Shown: piece by piece, positions 1 to 5,991 of the stretch
Layout of the letters: each line of letters begins with the position of its first letter
Numbering within the stretch: position 1 is the first letter of the stretch
Origin: Solirubrobacteraceae bacterium
GTDB taxonomy: Bacteria; Actinomycetota; Thermoleophilia; Solirubrobacterales; Solirubrobacteraceae
Direction of reading: 5' to 3'
NCBI GenBank assembly: GCA_030149625.1
Contig: JASLHP010000045.1
Coordinates: forward strand, 1 to 13,432
DNA: 13,432 bases
Notes under the pieces: model-generated
What the model saw: the letters and a program-made list of their open reading frames with translations, nothing else
Databases searched by the model: none
What the model was told of the DNA's origin: nothing
Position numbers and translations under genes: made by a program

Positions 1-401
1 GCCATGCCCGCGGGACCCGCGCCGACGACCGCGGCGGAGAGCCCGGTCTCGGCGGCCGGCGGCTGGGGCACGACCCAGCCCTCGTCCCACGCGCGGTTGA
101 TGATGGAGTTCTCGATCTGCTAGATCGTCACAGCGTCGCCCTCGCGGATCTCCAGCACGCACGCGGCCTCGCACGGCGCCGGGCACAGACGACCCGTGAA
201 CTCCGGGAAGTTGTTGGTCGCGTGCAGCTGGCGGATCGCGTCCGGCCAGCGCTCGCGGTAGACGAGGTCGTTCCAGTCCGGGATCAGGTTGCCCAGCGGG
301 CACCCGTTGTGGCAGAACGGCACGCCGCACTCCATGCAGCGGGCGCCCTGCGCGCTCAGCTCCGGATCCGGACGCTGGACGACGAACTCCTTGAAGTCGC
401 C
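1..401 (-). pseudogene. gltD: gltD fragment (glutamate synthase small subunit, N-terminal part), interrupted by a stop
   Basis: Read on the minus strand, this encodes the N-terminal region of the glutamate synthase small subunit. It begins near [14 protein letters not shown], runs through the first Cys cluster ([14 protein letters not shown]), then [19 protein letters not shown], and reaches the GAGPAGM dinucleotide-binding loop at the window edge. These cysteines bind [4Fe-4S] clusters in GltD. No start codon is present, because the reading runs into the inverted junction near 397-410. An in-frame TAG at 122-120 replaces the Lys codon of AVTIKQIEN, and a single base change from AAG explains it. 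The frame stays open on both sides. It is therefore a nonsense-mutated copy, a sequencing error, or part of another strain's intact gene cut by the window edge. The family call is firm; its status as a genuine chromosomal pseudogene is not. Confidence 0.7.
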
Positions 402-649
402 GACGCGATCACGCAGCTGCACGCCACCAACAACTTCCCCGAGTTCACCGGGCGACTGTGTCCGGCGCCGTGCGAGGTGGCGTGCGTGCTGGAGATCCGC
501 GAGGGCGACGCGGTCACGATCAAACAGATCGAGAACACGATCATCAACCGCGCTTGGGAAGAGGGCTGGGTCACACCGCAGCCACCGCGACGCGATCGCG
601 AAACCGGCCAGGCGGTTGCGGTCGTGGGTTCCGGGCCGGCCGGCATGGC
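1..649. repeat. Imperfect long inverted repeat made of two diverged gltD segments
   Basis: The left arm (1-242) read on the minus strand and the right arm (402-649) read on the plus strand encode the same GltD segment, from DAI(R/T)QLHATNN to GPAGMA. The 6-base length difference equals a two-codon indel after PQPP. In two 60-base stretches compared by eye, identity is roughly 85% and 92%. Differences are mostly at third codon positions, with some amino acid changes (EAAC/EVAC, WDEGWVV/WEEGWVT). Between the arms, 243-401 holds only upstream gltD sequence belonging to the minus copy. At 397-410 the two copies share about 10-13 bases (GCCGACGCGATC region), which looks like a microhomology junction. 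The arms have diverged, so this is not a simple self-fold-back of one molecule. Confidence 0.8.
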
Positions 650-1760
650 TGCCGCACAGCAGCTGCGCCGCGCGGGTCACCGCGTGACGCTGTTCGAGCG
701 CGACGAGGCGGTCGGCGGGCTCGTGCGCTTCGGCGTGCCGGACTTCAAGATCGAGAAGCGCGTCGTGCAGCGACGCGTCGAGCAGCTGGTGGCCGAGGGC
801 GTGGAGATCCGCTGTGGCGTTGACGTCGGCCGTGACGTCAGCGTCGAGGATCTGCGCGCCGGCTTCGACGCGGTCGTGCTCGCGACCGGCTCGCGCGTGC
901 CGCGCGACCTGGCGGTTCCCGGCAGAGAGCTCGAGGGTGTGCACTTTGCGATGGACTACCTCTATCAACGCAACCGCTGGGTGGCACGGCAAGCCGAGTC
1001 CCCGCCGACCCTCGCGCAACCCGCGATCGAGCGTGAGATCAGCGCCGCCGGCAAGGACGTGATCGTGATCGGCGGCGGCGATACCGGCGCGGACTGCGTG
1101 GGCAATGCGGTGCGCGAGGGCGCGCGTTCAGTGCTCCAGCTCGAGCTGCTGCCTGAGCCCCCGGCGCACCGGCCGGACGATCGCACACCGTGGCCGGAGT
1201 GGCCGCTGAAGTATCGCCTCAGCTACGCGATGGAGGAGGCGCGCAAGCTGGGCGTGGGCGAGCAGGACTACTCGGCCACGACGATCGCCTTCACCGACGA
1301 CGGCAACGGGGCGCTGGCCGGTCTACGGATTGCGCACGCCGCCGCGCAGCCGCCATTCGAACCTCTGCCGGATACCGAGCGCGAGTTGCCCGCGCAGCTG
1401 GTGCTGCTCGCGATGGGCTTCCTGCACCCAGAGCAGCAGCTGCTCGACCAGCTCGGCGTCGAGAAGGACGGTCGCGGCAACGTCAAGGCGGTAGAGCCGT
1501 ACACGAGCTCCGTCGAGGGCGTGTTCGCCGCCGGTGACGCGCGTCGCGGCCAGTCGCTGATCGTGTGGGCGATCAACGAGGGCCGTCAATGCGCGCGCAT
1601 GGTCGATCGCTATCTCTCAGATCGGCGGCGCGGCGCCGACGGCGCGTCGCCGCTTGCGGCCGAAGACGAGGGGCTCCAGGGGCACGCGGACGCGGATCGC
1701 GGCCCGGAGGGGCCACCCCAGCACGTGGGCCCCGGGATCGTCGCATCCGACAGTCAGTAG
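399..1760 (+). CDS. gltD: Glutamate synthase small subunit GltD, 5'-truncated
   Basis: This is the beta subunit of NADPH-dependent glutamate synthase. It oxidises NADPH on FAD and passes electrons through Fe-S clusters to the large subunit, which makes glutamate from glutamine and 2-oxoglutarate in the cytoplasm. Visible features in order are [19 protein letters not shown] (about 417-475, second Cys group), the FAD loop [12 protein letters not shown] (about 622-655), the NADPH loop [11 protein letters not shown] (about 1062-1097) and the C-terminal FAD motif [11 protein letters not shown] (about 1519-1550). About 80 N-terminal residues, including the first Cys cluster, are missing because homology starts only at the inverted junction. 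The ATG at 222 lies in antisense sequence of the other copy and is not a real start. After VDRYLS the protein carries an unusual Gly/Pro/Asp-rich tail of about 45 residues. No gltB is visible. Confidence 0.9.
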   Translation, partial: ADAITQLHATNNFPEFTGRLCPAPCEVACVLEIREGDAVTIKQIENTIINRAWEEGWVTPQPPRRDRETGQAVAVVGSGPAGMAAAQQLRRAGHRVTLFERDEAVGGLVRFGVPDFKIEKRVVQRRVEQLVAEGVEIRCGVDVGRDVSVEDLRAGFDAVVLATGSRVPRDLAVPGRELEGVHFAMDYLYQRNRWVARQAESPPTLAQPAIEREISAAGKDVIVIGGGDTGADCVGNAVREGARSVLQLELLPEPPAHRPDDRTPWPEWPLKYRLSYAMEEARKLGVGEQDYSATTIAFTDDGNGALAGLRIAHAAAQPPFEPLPDTERELPAQLVLLAMGFLHPEQQLLDQLGVEKDGRGNVKAVEPYTSSVEGVFAAGDARRGQSLIVWAINEGRQCARMVDRYLSDRRRGADGASPLAAEDEGLQGHADADRGPEGPPQHVGPGIVASDSQ

Positions 1761-1780
1761 CCGACCGCCAGTAGGATGAC

Positions 1781-1786
1781 TATAGT
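1781..1786 (+). promoter_or_regulatory. Predicted -10 element of a leaderless promoter (monooxygenase cassette)
   Basis: TATAGT differs by one base from the consensus TATAAT. It is followed by 7 bases (GAACGAG) and then ATG at 1794, so transcription would start at or next to that ATG. No convincing -35 hexamer is seen 16-18 bases upstream, which is common in actinobacterial promoters. The element lies 20 bases after the gltD stop, so the cassette probably has its own promoter. Confidence 0.55.
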
Positions 1787-1793
1787 GAACGAG

Positions 1794-3197
1794 ATGTCTC
1801 CGGGCGGGCATCACGGCGAGGAGGCCTCGCGGGCGAGAGCTCCCCAGAAGGTGTGCGTGATCGGTGCGGGCTCATCCGGGATCACCGCCGCGAAGGCACT
1901 GCACGAGCGCGGCATTCCGTTCGACTGCTTCGAGAAGTCCGATCGCGTCGGCGGCAATTGGGTGTTCGAAAACCGCAACGGCATGTCCGCTGCCTACCGG
2001 GACCTGTTCATCAACACCTCGCGCCCGCGCATGGAGTACTCGGACTTCCCGATGCCGGCGTCCTACCCGGACTTCCCCCATCACACCCAGATCGCCGCGT
2101 ACTTCGAGGAATACGTCGACCACTTCGCACTGCGCGATCTGATCACGTTCGAGACCGGCGTGCGGCGCGCGTCGCGCGAGGAGCACGGTCTGTGGACGGT
2201 CGAGCTCGACACGGGGGAGACGCGCAGCTACGACGCGCTCGTGGTCGCCAACGGCCACCACTGGAAGACGCGCTGGCCCGAACCGGCGTTCGTCGGGGCG
2301 GATGGCTTCACGGGCACACAAATGCACGCCCACTCCTACGTCGAGAACTCGATCTTCGCCGGCGGACGCGTCGTCGTGCTCGGCATGGGCAACTCGGCGA
2401 TGGACATCGCGGTCGAGTCCTCCTACGTTGCCGAACGCACCTACCTGGCGGCGCGGCGGGGAGTATGGATCGTCCCCAAGTACATCTTCGGCAGACCGGT
2501 CGACCAGATCCGCAACGACCCGCGCGTCCCCTTCAAGATACGCCAGCGCATCACCCAGCAGCTGATCCGCGGCTACTGCGGGCCGCCCGAGCGCTATGGC
2601 CTGCCCAAGCCCGATCACCGCATGGGGGAGTCGCATCCGACGATCTCCGGGCGCATCCTCGACCGCATCCAGCACGGCACGATCGTGCCGAAGCCGAACA
2701 TCGAGCGCTTCGACGGCCCGCGTGTGCGTTTCGTGGATGGCAGCGAGATAGAGGCGGACGTGGTCGTGTACTGCACCGGCTACAAGATCGCCTTTCCATT
2801 CTTCGACGAGGACTTCATCTCGGCTCCCGACAACCACATAGAGCTGTTCCGACGTGTGTTTCACCCGGAGATCCCAAACGTGTTCTTCATCGGCCTGCTG
2901 CAGCCGCTCGGCGCGATCATGCCGCTGGCGGAGGCGCAGGGAGCGTGGGTGGGCGACTATCTCCTAGGCGACTACGCGCTCCCCACGCAGGCTGAGGTAC
3001 GCGCGGACATCGAGGCGGACCAGGCGGCGATGCGCGCGCGCTACGTCGCCTCCAAGCGCCACACGATCCAGGTCGACTACGACGACTATCTGTACGCGCT
3101 GGCGAAGGAGCGGCGCATCGGCGGCGCACGGGCGCGCGCAAACGGGTATATCCCACCGGCATCATGCCGACCTTCTGCCGCCACAATCGCTTCCTAG
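1794..3197 (+). CDS. Flavin-containing monooxygenase (class B FAD/NADPH type)
   Basis: A soluble FAD- and NADPH-dependent monooxygenase of 467 residues that would insert one oxygen atom into a soft nucleophile (N or S) or a ketone. The substrate cannot be read from the sequence. Visible motifs, numbered from the ATG at 1794, are the FAD loop GAGSSG (24-29), the FMO fingerprint FxGxxxHxxxY as FTGTQMHAHSY (172-182), the NADPH loop GMGNSA (197-202) and the C-terminal TGY (328-330). Length and motif order fit bacterial FMOs. The start at 1794 is preferred because it sits 7 bases after a good -10. An in-frame ATG at 1776 would add six residues but lies upstream of that -10. The 3' end overlaps the next gene by 34 bases, so the two are probably co-translated. 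Confidence 0.9.
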   Translation: MSPGGHHGEEASRARAPQKVCVIGAGSSGITAAKALHERGIPFDCFEKSDRVGGNWVFENRNGMSAAYRDLFINTSRPRMEYSDFPMPASYPDFPHHTQIAAYFEEYVDHFALRDLITFETGVRRASREEHGLWTVELDTGETRSYDALVVANGHHWKTRWPEPAFVGADGFTGTQMHAHSYVENSIFAGGRVVVLGMGNSAMDIAVESSYVAERTYLAARRGVWIVPKYIFGRPVDQIRNDPRVPFKIRQRITQQLIRGYCGPPERYGLPKPDHRMGESHPTISGRILDRIQHGTIVPKPNIERFDGPRVRFVDGSEIEADVVVYCTGYKIAFPFFDEDFISAPDNHIELFRRVFHPEIPNVFFIGLLQPLGAIMPLAEAQGAWVGDYLLGDYALPTQAEVRADIEADQAAMRARYVASKRHTIQVDYDDYLYALAKERRIGGARARANGYIPPASCRPSAATIAS

Positions 3198-4189
3198 AGC
3201 GCTGCCCGATATGCAGCAGGACGCTGGCTCCCAGCGCGCCGGACGCGGCCTCGCCTCGCGCCAAAGCCACGCCGCGCACGCGCTCGGCCAAGAGCGGCTC
3301 CTCGCGCCGGCGCGCGGGCGGCGAGGGTGTGCGCATCCGGCGCGAGACGCGCGCCGAGGACGACGGCTATCGCTCGGAGCTCGTGCCCGGCGTGCGGGCC
3401 TCGGCCGATGCCCTGCGCCTGGTCGAGGAGATCGCGTTCTCGAGCGGGCGGCTGCTCGCGCTCGCCCTCGAGCCACCTGGCGTCTATCAGCAGGCGCGTA
3501 CGCTGGCCCGCGAGGACCTCGAGCGCGCCACCTGGATGTGCTTCCTGATCGCGTACCTGTGTCCATTGGAGGGCGCGGACCCGTTCGCCGGCGTGCGCCG
3601 GGCGCTCGCGGTCGCTCCGGGCGAGTTGCCGGACCTCGACGGCATCCCGCTCGGGCCGCGCAGCTCCCACGATCCCGCACGCGGCGTCGAGACGCTGTCC
3701 GCCTATCGCCAGTGGGTGGAGCGAGGAGGGAGCGCGTCGATCGCCACGCAGTCGCGGCTGGCCACGGGCTCGCAGGCGGCGGCGTTCACCGGCGATCCCG
3801 CGTGGAGCCCCACGCGGCGCTTCGAGCGCGGCTTCGAGCGGCTTGCGCTCCCCGGCTTCGCTCGCGCGGGGCGCTACGAGCTGCTGCTGGTGCTCGGGCG
3901 CCTCGGCCTCTACGAGCTGAGCCCGGACTCGCTGCACCTCGGCGGCGCGCGAGGTCTCTCCTCGGACGATCTCGCCACGCTCGCCGCCAAGCGGGTGTTC
4001 GGGATTGGCGATCCGCTGCTGTTGGAGCGCCGCGCGGCGGCGCTCGCGCAGGCCGTCTCGGTGCCGGTGGAGGCGCTCGAGCTCGCGCTGGCCAACTGGC
4101 AATCGGGTGAGCGCGCGACGTTGGGCTTCTCAGGCGACATCCAGGACGACGGCGCGTACGAGCGCGCCGGCGACGCGCTCGGGCTCTGA
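3164..4189 (+). CDS. 341-residue protein with N-terminal Cys/His finger; possible thymine-pyrophosphorylase-like family member
   Basis: The N-terminus has C5-x-H7-x6-C14-P-x-C17 (MPTFCRHNRFLERCPICSR), a compact potential zinc site. A basic Ser/Ala/Arg-rich linker (about 20-60) follows. A largely helical domain (about 70-330) contains RATWMCFLIAYLCPLEGADPF, GLYELSPDSL and AAKRVFGIGDPLLLERR. From memory this pattern resembles actinobacterial proteins annotated as alpha-glutamyl/putrescinyl thymine pyrophosphorylase clade 3, relatives of phage DNA hypermodification enzymes. I cannot confirm that without a profile search. No signal peptide or membrane segment is seen. The ATG is chosen because the finger begins immediately after it and because it gives a 34-base overlap with the monooxygenase. 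There is no clear Shine-Dalgarno sequence, so translation probably depends on coupling. The stop overlaps the next start as TGATG. Confidence 0.75.
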   Translation: MPTFCRHNRFLERCPICSRTLAPSAPDAASPRAKATPRTRSAKSGSSRRRAGGEGVRIRRETRAEDDGYRSELVPGVRASADALRLVEEIAFSSGRLLALALEPPGVYQQARTLAREDLERATWMCFLIAYLCPLEGADPFAGVRRALAVAPGELPDLDGIPLGPRSSHDPARGVETLSAYRQWVERGGSASIATQSRLATGSQAAAFTGDPAWSPTRRFERGFERLALPGFARAGRYELLLVLGRLGLYELSPDSLHLGGARGLSSDDLATLAAKRVFGIGDPLLLERRAAALAQAVSVPVEALELALANWQSGERATLGFSGDIQDDGAYERAGDALGL

Positions 4190-4800
4190 TGCGCGAGAAC
4201 CCGCGATACGCGGTTACCGACGAGCGCGTCGTGCGCGCGCTGATCGAAACGAATCCGTGGGCGACGATCGTCAGCGACGGCGGCGACGGCCTCGTAGCGT
4301 CCCATTGTCCCGTGCTCCTCGACGAGGAGTGCGAGCGGCTGGCCGTGCTCACGCACATCGGCCGTCCCGACGAGCAGCGCCATCGCTTCGGCGCGCGCGA
4401 GACGCTCTTGATCGCCGCGGGTCCACACGGCTACATCTCGCCGAGCTGGTACAGCGAGCAGGCGACCGCGGTGCCGACGTGGAACTTCAGCGTCGCCCAC
4501 TGCTACGGCGTGCCAGAGATCCTCGATGCCGAGGAGAACCTGCGCGTGCTCACGCGCCTGGTCGAGCGCTTCGAGCGCCACGTCGATGCGCCAGTGCCGC
4601 TCGACCCGCGGCTTGGCGCGCGGCTCGCCACCGGGACGGTAGGCCTGCGCCTGGCGATAACGCGCTTCGAGTGCAAGGTCAAGATGAGCCAGGACAAGGA
4701 TCCGCAGAGTCGCCGGCGGGTCCTCGAGGCGCTTCGCGGCTCCGGGCCGTACGCGAGCTCGGCGCTCGCGGAGGAGATGGAACGCGCCCTGGGCGGCTGA
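4189..4800 (+). CDS. PaiB-like FMN-binding protein (split-barrel flavoprotein)
   Basis: 203 residues with the PaiB/FMN_bind_2 signature: an N-terminal VxxLIETNPWATIVS segment, a conserved THIGRPDEQ stretch (about 55-63), YISPSWY (82-88), VPTWNF (95-100) and a C-terminal KMSQDKDPQSRRRVLEAL. The family has a flavin-reductase-like split barrel. Bacillus PaiB was named as a negative regulator of sporulation and protease genes, but many homologues are simply FMN-binding proteins of unknown substrate. It starts within the stop codon of the preceding gene (TGATG), typical of translational coupling. As the third gene of the cassette, it could supply reduced flavin or act on a product of the monooxygenase, but that is inference. 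The common HxAR-N stretch reads H-IGR-D here. Confidence 0.85.
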   Translation: MRENPRYAVTDERVVRALIETNPWATIVSDGGDGLVASHCPVLLDEECERLAVLTHIGRPDEQRHRFGARETLLIAAGPHGYISPSWYSEQATAVPTWNFSVAHCYGVPEILDAEENLRVLTRLVERFERHVDAPVPLDPRLGARLATGTVGLRLAITRFECKVKMSQDKDPQSRRRVLEALRGSGPYASSALAEEMERALGG

Positions 4801-4823
4801 AAAATGCCGTCCACACGGCCGCC

Positions 4824-4829
4824 TACAGT
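4824..4829 (+). promoter_or_regulatory. Predicted -10 element upstream of the 151-residue gene
   Basis: TACAGT matches the TANNNT pattern. Transcription would start near 4836, giving a leader of about 32 bases with a Shine-Dalgarno sequence (GGGAG, 4857-4861) six bases before the ATG at 4868. No good -35 is visible. A small hairpin (4806-4810 with 4815-4819) lies just upstream and may be the weak 3' end of the preceding cassette. Confidence 0.35.
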
Positions 4830-4867
4830 GCGTGCGGACAGTTGTTTCCAACCCCCGGGAGTAGCCG

Positions 4868-5323
4868 ATGCCACTCTGCTTCATCGAGCCTCAGGACGCG
4901 ATCCGCGTCATCGCCGAGTCGGTCGGGCGCGAGGCGCGCCGCCAGCTCGTCGGCGAGGTCGTGCGTGCATGGGTCGACGACATCCCCGACCAAGAACTGT
5001 CGGTGCACTACGCGAAGGCGATCGCCGATCTCGATGAGGACGACCTGCACCTGCTGGCGGCGTGGCACGCATCGCTCGAGGTGGGCCAGCCGATCCCCAA
5101 CACGGACTTCCTCGTCGGCGTGTTCCCGAGCCTCGGCGAGAACAGGCGAGAGGCGCTGAAGATCGCCGCGGGCTTCCGCGGCGAGGAGGCGTTCCAGGCG
5201 GGCGTCGCTGAGGACCAAGCGCTGGACACGGTGCTTCCGCGGCTGTCCAGCGAGCGCGCGATCGAACTCGCGAACGAGTGCATACAGCTGTACATGTGGG
5301 ACAGGCTCGGCTGCGACAACTGA
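4868..5323 (+). CDS. Conserved-looking hypothetical protein, 151 residues
   Basis: I do not recognise this protein. It is acidic and predicted mostly helical, with no signal peptide, membrane segment or Cys-rich motif. Segments rich in helix formers include AIRVIAESVGREARRQLVGEVVRAWV (residues about 11-36), DLDEDDLHLLAAWHASLEV and SSERAIELANECIQLYMWDRL at the end. The start is well supported by GGGAG six bases upstream. It appears to be a single-gene transcription unit, with a predicted -10 at 4824-4829 and a strong intrinsic terminator beginning 35 bases after the stop. Codon use matches its neighbours. It is probably a real gene, but nothing here gives a function. Confidence 0.75.
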   Translation: MPLCFIEPQDAIRVIAESVGREARRQLVGEVVRAWVDDIPDQELSVHYAKAIADLDEDDLHLLAAWHASLEVGQPIPNTDFLVGVFPSLGENRREALKIAAGFRGEEAFQAGVAEDQALDTVLPRLSSERAIELANECIQLYMWDRLGCDN

Positions 5324-5358
5324 TATGGCGTGGGTTTTGTCAAGTGGCAGGAGGGATT

Positions 5359-5384
5359 GCCCCGTTTTGGCGGGGCTTTTCTTT
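5359..5384 (+). terminator. Rho-independent terminator after the 151-residue gene
   Basis: The stem GCCCCG (5359-5364) pairs perfectly with CGGGGC (5371-5376) around a six-base loop (TTTTGG) and is followed by TTTTCTTT (5377-5384). It lies 35 bases after the stop at 5323. It is the only classical stem plus T-run terminator in the window. Confidence 0.85.
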
Positions 5385-5418
5385 AGGTCGGGAGAGCGGG
5401 GCGTCGGGCTCCCGTCAT

Positions 5419-5492
5419 GGCCGGACCTCCTCATTTGGGGTCAGCCGGAGCCGTTCTCCGGCCAGACAAACCCCCGCGAGAAGTGTCCGGCC
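5419..5492. other. Nested inverted repeats, possible structured RNA or regulatory region
   Basis: Three inverted repeats are nested. The outer pair is 5419-5426 (GGCCGGAC) with 5485-5492 (GTCCGGCC), 8 perfect pairs. The middle pair is 5437-5441 (GGGGT) with 5470-5474 (ACCCC). The inner hairpin is 5444-5450 (GCCGGAG) with 5456-5462 (CTCCGGC), 7 perfect pairs around a 5-base loop. No open reading frame of interest and no T-run follows. The region lies between the terminator and the SufT-like promoter. A promoter for such an RNA was not found, and short GC-rich pairings arise easily by chance in this genome, so the call is tentative. Confidence 0.3.
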
Positions 5493-5536
5493 TACTAACC
5501 CCGACGGTCAACCCAACCGGCGACCTACGCCATAGG

Positions 5537-5571
5537 GTCTAGCCGAGCGCGTGCGCCGCGGGCGCTAGACT
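5537..5571 (+). promoter_or_regulatory. Predicted leaderless promoter with flanking inverted repeat (SufT-like gene)
   Basis: The -10 TAGACT (5566-5571) is followed by six bases and the ATG at 5578, with no Shine-Dalgarno sequence, so the mRNA is probably leaderless. A perfect 7-base inverted repeat, GTCTAGC (5537-5543) and GCTAGAC (5564-5570), puts one arm at about -41 to -35 and the other across the -10. That is a plausible operator placement for a repressor. The regulator is unknown. Confidence 0.45.
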
Positions 5572-5577
5572 CGCCCC

Positions 5578-5874
5578 ATGCCCACCGAGGAAGACGTGAT
5601 GGACGCGCTCTCGAACGTGATCGACCCAGAGCTCGGGCTGGACTTCGTCGAGCTGGGGCTGATCTACGGCGTCGAGGTCGCCGAAGGCAACGTGCGCGTG
5701 ACGTTCACGCTGACGACGCCCGGATGTCCGATCGGCCCGCAGGTGAACGAACAGATCGAAGAGTTCGTTGGCGAACTCGACGGCGTCAAGACGGTGGAGT
5801 CCGAGATGGTCTTTACGCCGCCGTGGTCGCCGGAGATGATGAGCGAAGACGCCAAGTTCGCGCTCGGGTACTGA
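5578..5874 (+). CDS. MIP18/PaaD family (SufT-like) iron-sulfur assembly protein
   Basis: A 98-residue single-domain DUF59/MIP18 protein. Members such as SufT and PaaD assist maturation or delivery of Fe-S clusters to target proteins in the cytoplasm. Diagnostic features are the N-terminal helix plus DPELG (16-20), DFVELGLIYGVEV (22-34), the TTPGCP loop with Cys50, and the C-terminal PPWSPEMMS. Length is typical of the stand-alone family. The ATG at 5578 is supported by its distance of 6 bases from a -10 and by the conserved N-terminus. The gene stands alone rather than in a visible suf operon; sufB lies about 7 kb away on the opposite strand. A strong hairpin begins 2 bases after the stop. 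Assignment to the family is confident, but the exact SufT orthology is not. Confidence 0.88.
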   Translation: MPTEEDVMDALSNVIDPELGLDFVELGLIYGVEVAEGNVRVTFTLTTPGCPIGPQVNEQIEEFVGELDGVKTVESEMVFTPPWSPEMMSEDAKFALGY

Positions 5875-5875
5875 A

Positions 5876-5904
5876 CGGCTGCGACCCGATCAGGGCCGCA
5901 GCCG
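5876..5904. terminator. Strong hairpin between convergent genes, probable terminator without T-run
   Basis: The arm CGGCTGCGACCC (5876-5887) pairs with GGGCCGCAGCCG (5893-5904) with one mismatch in twelve positions and a 5-base loop (GATCA). It begins 2 bases after the SufT-like stop and lies 87 bases before the 3' end of the converging acyltransferase gene. A second hairpin (5907-5913 with 5926-5932) follows. No T-run is present, so termination efficiency is uncertain. Confidence 0.5.
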
Positions 5905-5991
5905 TCGCCGGCGTGCGGCGGAGCGCGCCGGCTGCGCCTAAAGGCTCCAGCCGTAGTTCGTGCAGGTCGCCGTGGACGACGCCGCGAGGGC

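Noticed and set aside
222..398. Upstream extension of the plus-strand gltD frame starting at ATG 222
   Set aside because: This stretch is the reverse complement of the minus-strand gltD copy and has no homology to GltD in this frame. The true N-terminus is missing.
120..1019. Minus-strand open frame of 299 codons with a GltD-like C-terminal end
   Set aside because: Only the part below about 401 is real gltD sequence. The rest is antisense to the plus-strand gltD and was joined to it by the inverted junction.
1872..2864. 330-codon minus-strand open frame inside the monooxygenase gene
   Set aside because: It is a mirror of a well-supported coding frame with no start signals or motifs of its own.
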